From Pedobacter sp. MC2016-14 (GTDB taxonomy: Bacteria > Bacteroidota > Bacteroidia > Sphingobacteriales > Sphingobacteriaceae), in the NCBI RefSeq assembly GCF_020991475.1, contig NZ_JAJMPA010000001.1, positions 1 through 64,000 on the forward strand: a stretch of 64,000 nt of DNA. The letters are read 5' to 3'. The translations under genes were made by a program, and so were the position numbers. Shown here piece after piece: positions 44,255-53,402 of the stretch (position 1 is its first letter; each line of letters opens with the position of its first letter). The notes under the pieces are model-generated. The model was not told the origin of the DNA and did no database searches. It worked only from the letters and a program-made list of their open reading frames with translations.

Positions 44255-44947
44255 ATGAAAATCACCTGTTTTATGGCCATACTGGCCATTTCCTTTTTTG
44301 GATGGAAACCTACCATGGCCCAAAAAAAAGGTTGGACCAGTTTGTTTGATGGAAAAACAACAAACGGCTGGCATACCTATGGCAAAACTACAGCTGGCAA
44401 TGGCTGGAAAGCAGAAAATGGTGTACTTCACTTTGTACCATCGGCCAGGAATAATGACGGCGGAGACCTTGTAACCGATAAAGAATATAGCAATTTCCAC
44501 CTAAAAATAGAATGGAAAGTGGCACCAAAAAGCAATAGCGGCATTGTTTTTTACATCCATGAAGATCTTTCAAAATATCCGCAAACGTACCGCACAGGCC
44601 TGGAAATGCAAGTACTGGACAATGATGGGCACTCAGATGGCAAAATCACAAAACACCGTGCAGGAGATTTATATGACCTGATCAAAAGCAGTTCCGAACC
44701 TGTAAAACCAGTTGGAGAATGGAATAAAGCTGAAGTGATCAGCAATAAGGGACAACTAACCCTTAAATTAAATGGGGTTATTGTGGTAAAAACCATCCTT
44801 TGGGATGATCAGTTTAAAGCACTGGTAGCAGGAAGTAAATTTGCTAACTGGGAAGGTTTTGCCACTTATAAAAAAGGTAAAATCTCTTTACAAGATCATA
44901 ATGATGAGGTTTGGTATAGAAATATCCAGATCAAAGAAATTAACTAA
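44255..44947 (+). CDS. DUF1080 / 3-keto-disaccharide hydrolase family protein
   Basis: A 230-residue secreted protein with a signal peptide (cleavage after TMA, residue 22) and one DUF1080 domain, a jelly-roll fold related to GH16 lectins. The family opening WTSLFDGKTTNGWHTYG, the strand DLVTDKEYSNFHLKIEW, SNSGIVFYI and LEMQVLDNDGH are all present. Pfam now names the family after a 3-keto-disaccharide hydrolase. Here it would cleave a 3-keto-glycoside formed by the GMC dehydrogenase in the periplasm. Three bases follow the cytochrome stop. Confidence 0.9.
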   Translation: MKITCFMAILAISFFGWKPTMAQKKGWTSLFDGKTTNGWHTYGKTTAGNGWKAENGVLHFVPSARNNDGGDLVTDKEYSNFHLKIEWKVAPKSNSGIVFYIHEDLSKYPQTYRTGLEMQVLDNDGHSDGKITKHRAGDLYDLIKSSSEPVKPVGEWNKAEVISNKGQLTLKLNGVIVVKTILWDDQFKALVAGSKFANWEGFATYKKGKISLQDHNDEVWYRNIQIKEIN

Positions 44948-44964
44948 CAAAACCCAAACCAAAT

Positions 44965-46203
44965 ATGAACTCAACAAATCGAATTAAATTATCGCTCATG
45001 ATGTTCCTGGAGTTTTTTATCTGGGGCTCATGGTTTGTAACCCTGGGTACTTTTCTGGGTAAAAACCTTGCTGCCACAGGCTCACAAACTGCGGCTGTTT
45101 TCTCTACACAATCCTGGGGTGCTATAGTGGCTCCTTTCATTATTGGCCTCATTGCCGACCGCTATTTTAATGCCGAAAAAATCCTTGGGGTACTTCACCT
45201 TGTAGGCGCAGTACTCATGTATCAAATGTATCAGGCTCCAGATGTAACTGTATTCTATCCATATGTATTGGGCTACATGATTTTATTTATGCCTACCCTG
45301 GCACTGGTTAACTCCGTTTCTTTTAACCAGATGAAAGATCCTGAAAAAGAATTTTCTGTTATCCGGGTTTGTGGTACAATAGGATGGATTGTTGCAGGTC
45401 TGCTGATTAGTTTTGTATTCCACTGGGATTCTCCCGAAGGCATCACCGCAGGCTTATTAAAAAACACCTTCATGATGGCAGGTGTAGCTTCCCTTATTTT
45501 AGGTTTGTTTAGTTTTGCCCTTCCGGCAACACCACCAAAAGGCTCTACTACAGAAAAAGTTAAGATTTCTGATCTTTTAGGTCTGGATGCTTTAAAATTA
45601 TTAAAGGACAAAAACTTTGCGGTTTTCTTTATCTCCTCCATCCTGATCTGTATCCCGCTTGCATTTTACTATCAAAATGCAAATCCCTTTTTATCTGGCA
45701 TCGGTTTAGATAACCCCACTGGAAAAATGACCATCGGACAAATGTCAGAGGTCTTATTCCTGCTTTTATTGCCAGTATTTTTCACCCGTTTTGGCTTTAA
45801 AAAAACCATATTGGTAGGTATGCTAGCATGGGCAATCCGATATGTATTGTTTGCTTACGGTAATGCCAGTGATTTGAGCTTTATGCTAATTATCGGGATC
45901 GCTTTACACGGTATCTGCTATGATTTCTTCTTCGTATCCGGTCAAATTTACACCAATTCAAAAGCCGGCGAAAAATACAAAAGTGCTGCACAGGGGCTAA
46001 TCACTTTGGCAACTTATGGAATAGGCATGCTCATTGGCTTTGAAGTTGCTGGTTTAATTACCGATAGCTATAAACTTGCTGATGGCACTGCCGATTGGAA
46101 AATGGTTTGGATTATCCCAGCAGGAATTGCATTTGTAGTGTTCCTGCTATTTGCACTTGTATTTAATGATAAGACTAAAACTGAGGAATTAAAAACCGCA
46201 TAA
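44965..46203 (+). CDS. MFS transporter, nucleoside:H+ symporter (NHS) type
   Basis: A 412-residue inner-membrane carrier with twelve predicted helices. The N-terminal KLSLMMFLEFFIWGSWFVTLG is typical of NupG/XapB-like permeases, a group that in Bacteroidota often sits in sugar loci. It probably imports the mono- or disaccharide product from the periplasm rather than nucleosides. It is 17 bases after DUF1080 and two bases before the next gene. Confidence 0.88.
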   Translation: MNSTNRIKLSLMMFLEFFIWGSWFVTLGTFLGKNLAATGSQTAAVFSTQSWGAIVAPFIIGLIADRYFNAEKILGVLHLVGAVLMYQMYQAPDVTVFYPYVLGYMILFMPTLALVNSVSFNQMKDPEKEFSVIRVCGTIGWIVAGLLISFVFHWDSPEGITAGLLKNTFMMAGVASLILGLFSFALPATPPKGSTTEKVKISDLLGLDALKLLKDKNFAVFFISSILICIPLAFYYQNANPFLSGIGLDNPTGKMTIGQMSEVLFLLLLPVFFTRFGFKKTILVGMLAWAIRYVLFAYGNASDLSFMLIIGIALHGICYDFFFVSGQIYTNSKAGEKYKSAAQGLITLATYGIGMLIGFEVAGLITDSYKLADGTADWKMVWIIPAGIAFVVFLLFALVFNDKTKTEELKTA

Positions 46204-46205
46204 AG

Positions 46206-47099
46206 ATGGAAAAAGGACAAAGCCGCAGAACGGCCATTAAAAATATCGTCGCCGGAACCCTTGCGTTAGGCGCTTCGGCAGCATTATCTTCTTTTACTGC
46301 AGATAATGCAGAAAATATAGAAGAAACCAATGCTTTAAAAGGCAACATCAATCATGCGGTATGCCGCTGGTGTTTCAGTAAGCTTGATCTGGATACATTG
46401 TGTGTAGAAGCCAAAAAGATTGGCATCAAAGCCATTGACCTGGTTGGCCCTAAAGATTGGCCAACACTTAAAAAACACGGATTGGATTCGTCTATGTGTA
46501 ACGGTGCAGAAATTAACCTTGTAGATGGCTTTAACGACCCCGCTTTTCATGCCACATTAATTAAAAATTATACCGAAATGATTCCCCTGGTAGCAGCGGC
46601 AGGCTATAAAAACCTCATCTGCTTTAGCGGAAACCGTCGTGGTAAAGATGACGAAACCGGTTTAAAAAACTGTGTGGAAGGACTTAAAAAAATCCTGCCA
46701 CTGGCAGAAAAACATAAGGTAGTGCTGGTGATGGAATTGCTGAACAGCAAAGTAAACCATAAAGATTATCAATGCGACCGTACGTCATGGGGCGCGGAAC
46801 TGGCAAAAAGACTGGGTTCCGAAAATTTCAAACTGCTGTATGATATCTATCACATGCAAATTGATGAAGGTGATGTGATCCACACCATCAAAGAAAATCA
46901 TCAGTACATTGGCCATTACCATACTGCAGGTGTTCCAGGCAGGAACGAAATTGACGATACCCAGGAATTGTATTATCCAGCCATTATGAGGGCCATCCAT
47001 GCTACCGGATTTAAAGGATATGTGGCCCAGGAATTTATTCCATTAAAAGACGACAAGATTCAATCTCTAAAAACTGCAGTGAAAATCTGCGACATATAA
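46206..47099 (+). CDS. Tat-exported hydroxypyruvate isomerase-like TIM barrel
   Basis: A 297-residue xylose isomerase-like TIM barrel. The leader GQSRRTAIKNIVAGTLALGA has twin arginines and points to Tat export. HAVCRWCFSKLDLD opens the barrel; MELLNSK, LLYDIYHMQIDEGD, GHYHTAGVPGRNE and AQEFIP supply the Glu/Asp/His/Glu metal site known from hydroxypyruvate isomerases. Export from the cytoplasm argues against that reaction here. It may act on an oxidised sugar in the periplasm. Confidence 0.85.
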   Translation: MEKGQSRRTAIKNIVAGTLALGASAALSSFTADNAENIEETNALKGNINHAVCRWCFSKLDLDTLCVEAKKIGIKAIDLVGPKDWPTLKKHGLDSSMCNGAEINLVDGFNDPAFHATLIKNYTEMIPLVAAAGYKNLICFSGNRRGKDDETGLKNCVEGLKKILPLAEKHKVVLVMELLNSKVNHKDYQCDRTSWGAELAKRLGSENFKLLYDIYHMQIDEGDVIHTIKENHQYIGHYHTAGVPGRNEIDDTQELYYPAIMRAIHATGFKGYVAQEFIPLKDDKIQSLKTAVKICDI

Positions 47100-47109
47100 G
47101 CCAAAAACC

Positions 47110-47991
47110 ATGAATTCAAGAAGAACATTTTTAAAACAAGCAGGATTAGCTGCCGCAGGCACGTTTTTATTGCCTTCATTTGCAGATGCCCTGACCAATA
47201 AAGCACCTAAAAAAGTAGGTATCCAACTGTACACACTACGTTCAGATTTGCCTAAAGATGTAACCGGTGTAATTAAAAAAGTGGCACAGATGGGTTACAA
47301 AGAAGTAGAAACTTATGGCTACTCCGTAGATAATGGTTTTTGGGGCTTAGACGCCAAGAGTTTTGCTTCTTTATTAAAAGAAAATGGTTTAAAAGCACCA
47401 AGCGGACATTATGGACTGGATAAATATATGCTTGATGGCAATACCGATGTGCTGAAAACTTATATAGAAGCCGCCAATATCACAAGAGGGGAATACATTA
47501 CCGTGCCACACCTGGGTACCGACCTCCGTAAAAACCTTGACGATTATAAAAAGATAGCTGCCCGTTTAAACCAGGCTGCAGAATTGTGCAGAGCATCTGG
47601 CTTAAAACTTGCCTACCACAACCATAACTTTGAATTTGATGCCTTTGGCAATAGCTATGGCTATGATATTCTTTTAAAGGAAACAGATCCTAAACTGGTG
47701 CAGTTTGAACTGGATTTATACTGGGTAGTAAGATCAGGCAAAGATCCTGTAAAATTCTTTGAAGCCAACCCGGGCAGGTTTCCAATGTGGCACATTAAAG
47801 ACATGGATAAGGCCGATAGGACAAAGAATACAGAGGTTGGTAATGGCAGCATAAACTTTAAAAGTATCTATGCGGCGTCAAAACTTGCAGGTTTAAAACA
47901 TGCCTTTGTAGAACAGGAAAACAACTATGCTCCGGATCTATTTAAAAGCATAGAAAACAGTATTGGATATATAAATAAGGAATTAATATAA
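47110..47991 (+). CDS. Tat-exported TIM-barrel protein, paralogue of the 38144 gene product
   Basis: A 293-residue AP_endonuc_2 TIM barrel with the textbook Tat leader NSRRTFLKQAGLAAAGTFLL. It shares GIQLYTLR, AYHNHNFEF, FELDLYW and HIKDMDKADR with the protein at 38144-39070, so the locus carries two related copies at its two ends. The same His/Glu/Asp ligand set is present. It is the last gene of the sugar run, ten bases after the preceding TIM barrel. Confidence 0.87.
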   Translation: MNSRRTFLKQAGLAAAGTFLLPSFADALTNKAPKKVGIQLYTLRSDLPKDVTGVIKKVAQMGYKEVETYGYSVDNGFWGLDAKSFASLLKENGLKAPSGHYGLDKYMLDGNTDVLKTYIEAANITRGEYITVPHLGTDLRKNLDDYKKIAARLNQAAELCRASGLKLAYHNHNFEFDAFGNSYGYDILLKETDPKLVQFELDLYWVVRSGKDPVKFFEANPGRFPMWHIKDMDKADRTKNTEVGNGSINFKSIYAASKLAGLKHAFVEQENNYAPDLFKSIENSIGYINKELI

Positions 47992-48069
47992 ATAACAGGC
48001 TTTTTTTAGCATATTTGCTGATATATAGTAGAATAAACAATTAAATTTTAAATCCAAGAAAACAGATTA

Positions 48070-49062
48070 ATGAAAGTAGCAGTTGTAGGTGCCACAGGTT
48101 TAGTAGGCACCGTTATGTTAAAAGTGTTAGAAGAACGGAATTTTCCATTAACCGAATTAATTCCGGTTGCATCAGAAAAGAGTGTTGGTAAGCTAATCAC
48201 TTTTAAGGGTAAGCAATTTGCTGTTGTAAACATGGATACTGCAATTGGAATGAAACCTGATATTGCTTTGTTTTCTGCTGGTGGCAACACTTCACTGGAG
48301 CAGGCACCACGCTTTGCCGAAGCAGGCACTACAGTTATAGACAACTCTTCTGCATGGCGCATGGATCCTTCTAAAAAATTGATCGTTCCAGAAGTTAACG
48401 CACATGAACTCTCTATAGATGATAAAATCATTGCCAATCCAAACTGCTCAACCATACAAATGGTGGTTGCCCTAAAACCGTTACATGATAAATACAGAAT
48501 CAAACGTGTTGTGGTTTCTACCTATCAGTCGGTTACCGGAACAGGGGTTAAAGCAGTAGATCAGATGATGAACGAACGTGCCGGCACATTTGATGGGCCT
48601 ATGGCGTATCCATATCAAATTGATTTAAATGTGATTCCTCAAATTGACTCTTTTATAGAGAACGGTTATACTAAAGAGGAAATGAAGATGATTAACGAAA
48701 CCCGTAAAATTATGGGTGACGATTCTATTCGTCTTACAGCCACAACAGTACGTATTCCGGTAATGGGTGGTCACTCAGAATCGGTAAACATCGAGTTTGA
48801 AAATGATTTTGACCTTACTGAAGTAAGAAGCATTTTGGAGAAAACACAAGGTATTATTGTGGTGGATGACATTGCAAACCTGAAATACCCAATGCCTAAA
48901 GATGCACACGAGAAAGATGAGGTTTTTGTGGGCCGTATCCGTCGTGATGAATCCATGCCGAATAGCTTAAACATGTGGATTGTTGCAGATAACCTGCGTA
49001 AAGGAGCCGCAACCAATGCTGTACAAATCGCTGAATATTTGCTGAGCAAAGAGCTGGTTTAA
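48070..49062 (+). CDS. asd: Aspartate-semialdehyde dehydrogenase
   Basis: A 330-residue NADPH enzyme that converts aspartyl phosphate to aspartate semialdehyde for lysine, diaminopimelate, methionine and threonine synthesis. VVGATGLVGTVML (5-17) binds the cofactor, the catalytic cysteine is in IANPNCSTIQ, and VSTYQSVTGTGVKAV and GGHSESVNIE are conserved. It is a single gene with its own terminator. Confidence 0.96.
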   Translation: MKVAVVGATGLVGTVMLKVLEERNFPLTELIPVASEKSVGKLITFKGKQFAVVNMDTAIGMKPDIALFSAGGNTSLEQAPRFAEAGTTVIDNSSAWRMDPSKKLIVPEVNAHELSIDDKIIANPNCSTIQMVVALKPLHDKYRIKRVVVSTYQSVTGTGVKAVDQMMNERAGTFDGPMAYPYQIDLNVIPQIDSFIENGYTKEEMKMINETRKIMGDDSIRLTATTVRIPVMGGHSESVNIEFENDFDLTEVRSILEKTQGIIVVDDIANLKYPMPKDAHEKDEVFVGRIRRDESMPNSLNMWIVADNLRKGAATNAVQIAEYLLSKELV

Positions 49063-49082
49063 AAAATAAATAACTCACCTGA

Positions 49083-49128
49083 TGTGATACCGGCAGCTAT
49101 AGATTCTGCTGGTATCACATTTTTTTTG
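49083..49128 (+). terminator. Rho-independent terminator after asd
   Basis: TGTGATACCGGCAG (49083-49096) pairs with CTGCTGGTATCACA (49106-49119) with one wobble pair, followed by eight T residues. It ends nine bases before the dacB start codon. Confidence 0.9.
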
Positions 49129-49136
49129 TAAATTCT

Positions 49137-50534
49137 ATGCTAAGAAAAAACCTGTTGTTCTTGTTTGTGCTATTGCAAATAAATGCCTTTGCACAAAGCC
49201 CGGCACTTAAACTGGAAAAGGCATTTGAAGAATTAAGCGCCGATCCGCAGGCAAAACATGCATTGCTTTCGCTTTGCGTACTAGATGCCACAACAGGCAA
49301 TACCCTATTTGCAAGGAACGAAAATTTAGGAATAGCTACCGCCTCTACCCTAAAAACCATTACCGCAGCTACCGCTTTTAACTTATTAGGCAAGGATTTT
49401 AAATTTGAAACCACACTTGCCTATAGTGGTGCTATTGTAAACGGAGTTTTAAAGGGCAACATCCTCATTATAGGTGGTGGGGACCCAACGCTGGGTTCTC
49501 CCCGTTATCCTCAGAGCAAGGAAAATTATGTGCTAAGCCAATGGGTACAGGCTTTAAAACGTGCAGGAATTACCCGCATAGAAGGTAGTGTAATAGGTGA
49601 TGACATGGCCTGGGGGTCTGAAAGCACACCTGAAGGCTGGATTTGGCAAGATATTGGGAATTATTATGGTGCAGCTCCTTCAGTGCTCTCCTGGCGGGAA
49701 AACCAGTTCGACATCCATCTAAAATCAGCAGCCGGGCGCGTTAACCTGATTAAAGCGGTCCCTGAAATGCCCTATCTTAAAATAGTTAACGAATTAAAAG
49801 TTGGAGCCGAAGGCAGCGGAGACCAGGCCTATGTATTCCTACCTCCATTGGGCCAAACGGCTTACCTTCGGGGCAGCTGGGCATTGGGCATCAGCAAAGC
49901 TGGAATTTCAGCTGCAATGCCCGACCCCGCTTTTGACCTGGCCTACCGTCTGCAGGATACACTGAAGCGCTTAGGTATCGTAAGTTCGGCAGAACCCAGC
50001 ACAAGCAAAAGACTAGTTGCAGAGCAAAAAAGTCTGCCTGTGGTTACCCAAAAACTGGTGACCTTAACTTCTCCACCATTGTCAGACATCATTTACTGGT
50101 TTCAGAAAAAGAGCATCAATTTATACGGAGAAAACCTGGTCCGTACCTTTGCCTGGAAAGCAGGCAAAGAGGCAACTACCAAAAATGGAGTAGCTACAGC
50201 ACTCAACTATTGGGCAGGCCAGGGACTAGATAAAAGCGCAATGAACATGATAGATGGCAGCGGCCTTTCGCCTGCTACGCGGGTAACTACTGCAGCCATG
50301 TCCAGAATTTTATTCCTAGCCCAATCTGCTTCCTGGTATCCGGAGTATCTTCGCTCTTTTCCAGAAAATAATGGCATGTTGTTAAAAAGCGGAACCATTA
50401 GTGATGTACTGGCCTATGCCGGTTACCATACTGCTGGTACTGGAAAAAAATACATCATCGTTATCAACATTAATAATTATTCTGGTTCCGGCATTAAAAA
50501 CAAATTGTTCAAAGTATTAGATGCACTTAAATAA
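49137..50534 (+). CDS. dacB: D-alanyl-D-alanine carboxypeptidase/endopeptidase (PBP4)
   Basis: A 465-residue S13 peptidase. Signal peptide about 1-19 (AFA-QS), catalytic SxxK with Ser70 and Lys73 (ASTLKT), SxN in KKSINLYGENL and the KSG motif in LKSGTISD. It trims peptidoglycan stem peptides and cross-links in the periplasm. Length agrees with the DacB family. It follows asd closely but has a terminator before it. Confidence 0.93.
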   Translation: MLRKNLLFLFVLLQINAFAQSPALKLEKAFEELSADPQAKHALLSLCVLDATTGNTLFARNENLGIATASTLKTITAATAFNLLGKDFKFETTLAYSGAIVNGVLKGNILIIGGGDPTLGSPRYPQSKENYVLSQWVQALKRAGITRIEGSVIGDDMAWGSESTPEGWIWQDIGNYYGAAPSVLSWRENQFDIHLKSAAGRVNLIKAVPEMPYLKIVNELKVGAEGSGDQAYVFLPPLGQTAYLRGSWALGISKAGISAAMPDPAFDLAYRLQDTLKRLGIVSSAEPSTSKRLVAEQKSLPVVTQKLVTLTSPPLSDIIYWFQKKSINLYGENLVRTFAWKAGKEATTKNGVATALNYWAGQGLDKSAMNMIDGSGLSPATRVTTAAMSRILFLAQSASWYPEYLRSFPENNGMLLKSGTISDVLAYAGYHTAGTGKKYIIVININNYSGSGIKNKLFKVLDALK

Positions 50535-50558
50535 ACATTAATTTAAAACCATGAGACC

Positions 50559-50602
50559 ATCATGATTTTTTAGATCAAATTTGAAAAGAATAAAATCATG
50601 AT
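50559..50602. repeat. 11-bp inverted repeat upstream of the GH20 gene
   Basis: ATCATGATTTT (50559-50569) and AAAATCATGAT (50592-50602) are exact reverse complements, 22 bases apart. They lie between dacB and the hexosaminidase gene, 30 bases before its start. No U-run follows, so an operator-like site is as likely as a transcript end. Confidence 0.5.
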
Positions 50603-50631
50603 AGCTTCATCACCTTTAAAAAACAAATAAT

Positions 50632-52596
50632 ATGCAGATGAAAAAAATTAGTCACCTTTTATTGATGCTGCTCTTTTGCCAGCAGGTTAATGCTCAAAAT
50701 ACACCTGTTCCAGGTCTGAATTCAAGCGGGACATCTTCCCTGATGTCTTCAGAAATTGCTATTATACCAGAACCTGTTTCCATAACAAAACAGGATGGAC
50801 ATTTTAGCCTTCCTGAAAACGTTATTATTATGGCTGCTGCCTCTTTAGAAGTTAAAACGGTGACTGATTACCTTCAGGAGAAATTAAGTCTGGCTACCGG
50901 TAGTTTTGTGTCTGTAGTGAGCAAAGCCAACGGACCTGTCCAAATCAGACTTACGCTAAACCCAAAAACAAATAATTCAATAGGTAAAGAAGGTTACCAG
51001 CTCTCTGTAACTACCTCAGCAATTGAAATTAAAGCAAATACCGCTGCAGGTTTATTTTACGGAGTTCAGTCGCTCTTGCAACTTTTCCCTAAAGATATAG
51101 AGTCAAAAGAAGCCGTTAAAGACGTAAAATGGACTGCGCCTTGTGTAGAAATCACAGATTATCCAAAATTAGGCTGGCGGGGACTCATGTTTGATGTTGC
51201 AAGGCATTTTTTCACTAAGCATGAAGTAAAACAGTATATAGATGCAATGGTAAAGTATAAATTTAACCTGTTGCATTTACACCTTACTGATGATGAGGGC
51301 TGGAGAATTGAGATTAAAGGCTTGCCAAAGCTTACTGAAGTAGGTGCATGGAATGTGAAAAAAGTAGGAACCTTTGGTGATTTTATTCCGCCTACGCCAG
51401 AAGAGCCCCGCAATTATGGTGGCTTTTACACACAAGAAGATTTAAAAGAAATTATCAAATACGCTAAAGACAGATTTGTTGACATTCTTCCTGAAGTAGA
51501 TGTTCCCGGACACAGTCTGGCAGCCATATCATCTTACCCTGAGTTATCCTGTACCCCGGGAGCAGAAAATTACAAAGTACGTTCCGGAGAAAAGATAATG
51601 GATTGGTCTCGTGGAGCACCGCCATTTGCATTAGTAGACAATACCCTTTGCCCGGCCAACGAAAAGGTTTATGGCTTTCTGGATACAGTAATTACACAGA
51701 TAGCTGCGCTATTCCCTTTTGAATACATCCATATGGGCGGGGATGAGGCACCGATTAATTTCTGGCAAAACAATGATGCAATTAAGGCTTTGATGCAGAA
51801 GGAAGGCTTAAAAACCATGCATCAGGTACAAGGCTATTTTGAAAAACGTGTTCAGAAAATAGTAGAATCTAAGGGCAAGAAGTTTATTGGCTGGGATGAA
51901 ATCCTGGACGGTGATTTACCTTCAAGTGCCGCCATCATGAGCTGGAGGGGTATGCAATACGGCATTAAAGCTGCGAAAGCCAAGCATGAGGTGGTCATGA
52001 GTCCTGTTACTTATGCATATATTGATTATATGCAGGCAGATGTAATTACCGAACCTAAAGTATATGCCTCTTTGCGACTGAACAAAACCTATGAATTTGA
52101 ACCCGTACCTGAAGGAGTTGACACTAAATATATTAAGGGTGGGCAGGCTAATTTATGGACAGAGCAGGTTTATAACATTCGTCAGGCTGAATACATGACC
52201 TGGCCAAGGGGAATGGCCATTGCTGAATCCGTATGGTCACCAAAAGAAAAGAAAAACTGGACTACTTTTTCGGAAAAGGTAGAAAAACAATTTAAGCGAC
52301 TTGATGCTGCTGAAACCAAATACTCACCTGCAATTTATGATCCTGCATTTAAAGTAAGTCGCTCGGCAGACCGTCAGCTTAAAGTAGAGCTGACAACAGA
52401 AATAGAAGGTCTTGATATTTATTACAGTTTCGACAATTCATCACCTGACCGCTTTTACCCTAAGTATACAGAGGCGCTGATGCCACCAAAAGATGCAAAT
52501 ACACTTAAAGTAATTACATATAGAGGCAAAGAGCCCATTGGCAGGATGCTAATTATGTCAATAGAAGAATTAAACAAGAGGGCAGGAAAGAAATAG
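50632..52596 (+). CDS. Beta-N-acetylhexosaminidase, GH20
   Basis: A 654-residue secreted glycosidase. Signal peptide about 1-21 (VNA-QN), an N-terminal GH20b domain (about 45-160), the catalytic barrel with GWRGLMFDVARHF, HLHLTDDEGWR and the catalytic pair Asp371-Glu372 (HMGGDEA), and a C-terminal beta domain with DIYYSFDNSSPD that resembles the chitobiase tail. It removes terminal GlcNAc or GalNAc from glycans or peptidoglycan fragments. Its stop codon overlaps the GTG of truA by one base. Confidence 0.93.
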   Translation: MQMKKISHLLLMLLFCQQVNAQNTPVPGLNSSGTSSLMSSEIAIIPEPVSITKQDGHFSLPENVIIMAAASLEVKTVTDYLQEKLSLATGSFVSVVSKANGPVQIRLTLNPKTNNSIGKEGYQLSVTTSAIEIKANTAAGLFYGVQSLLQLFPKDIESKEAVKDVKWTAPCVEITDYPKLGWRGLMFDVARHFFTKHEVKQYIDAMVKYKFNLLHLHLTDDEGWRIEIKGLPKLTEVGAWNVKKVGTFGDFIPPTPEEPRNYGGFYTQEDLKEIIKYAKDRFVDILPEVDVPGHSLAAISSYPELSCTPGAENYKVRSGEKIMDWSRGAPPFALVDNTLCPANEKVYGFLDTVITQIAALFPFEYIHMGGDEAPINFWQNNDAIKALMQKEGLKTMHQVQGYFEKRVQKIVESKGKKFIGWDEILDGDLPSSAAIMSWRGMQYGIKAAKAKHEVVMSPVTYAYIDYMQADVITEPKVYASLRLNKTYEFEPVPEGVDTKYIKGGQANLWTEQVYNIRQAEYMTWPRGMAIAESVWSPKEKKNWTTFSEKVEKQFKRLDAAETKYSPAIYDPAFKVSRSADRQLKVELTTEIEGLDIYYSFDNSSPDRFYPKYTEALMPPKDANTLKVITYRGKEPIGRMLIMSIEELNKRAGKK

Positions 52597-53402
52597 TGAG
52601 GTACTTTGTACATATAGGTTACAACGGCGCATCCTTTGGCGGCTGGCAAATACAGCCGGGGGTACTAAATGTCCAGGGGGTTTTGGAAAAAGCACTTTCA
52701 GAAGTTTTTAAAACTCCCATTGGCATTATTGGATGCGGACGAACGGATGCCCATGTACATGCCAGCCAGTTCTTTTTCCATGTTGATCTGGATCAGGAAT
52801 GGGATTTTGACCTGATGTTCAGGCTAAATAAAATGCTGCCGGCAAGTATTGCGGTATTTGACATTGTGGAGGTAGCCTCGCATCGTCATGCCCGCTTTGA
52901 TGCTGTGCAGCGTTCTTATGACTATTTTATCCATACCTATAAAAACCCATTTTTAAACGGCCTCAGTTCTTACTACTTGCTAAGTAAGCTTGATTTGCCG
53001 GAGATGCAGAGGGCGGTAGCTTTATTACCTAAATACCAGGACTACCGCCCGTTTTGTACCAGTCCAGACAAGTATGAGCACACCATCTGCAAAGTCCGTA
53101 CCGCGGGCTTAATGGCAGATGCCAGCGGAGATAAAATTCGGTTTAGCATTTCATCGAACCGGTTTTTAGGTAAAATGATCCGGATCATTATGGGGCAGCT
53201 GTTAAAAGTCGGAAAAGGAGAATTAAGTGTAGATGAATTTGAAGGTTATCTAATCAACAAACAAACACCGCCACTCATCCATCCGGCTTTACCACAGGGC
53301 TTATACCTTTCAAAGGTTAGTTATCCCTTTTTAAATTTGCCTCCGAGGATGGAGTTTTCAGCTACAGCTGTACTTTTCGGTGATGACTGGCAGTCACTAT
53401 AA
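52596..53402 (+). CDS. truA: tRNA pseudouridine synthase A
   Basis: A 268-residue TruA that makes pseudouridine at positions 38-40 in tRNA anticodon arms. The catalytic Asp51 is in GCGRTDAHVHA; HARFDAVQRSYDYF and SSNRFLGKMIR are conserved. It starts with GTG at 52596, overlapping the stop of the hexosaminidase gene (TAGTG), so it depends on translation of that gene. Its end overlaps aroK on the other strand by six bases. Confidence 0.94.
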   Translation: MRYFVHIGYNGASFGGWQIQPGVLNVQGVLEKALSEVFKTPIGIIGCGRTDAHVHASQFFFHVDLDQEWDFDLMFRLNKMLPASIAVFDIVEVASHRHARFDAVQRSYDYFIHTYKNPFLNGLSSYYLLSKLDLPEMQRAVALLPKYQDYRPFCTSPDKYEHTICKVRTAGLMADASGDKIRFSISSNRFLGKMIRIIMGQLLKVGKGELSVDEFEGYLINKQTPPLIHPALPQGLYLSKVSYPFLNLPPRMEFSATAVLFGDDWQSL

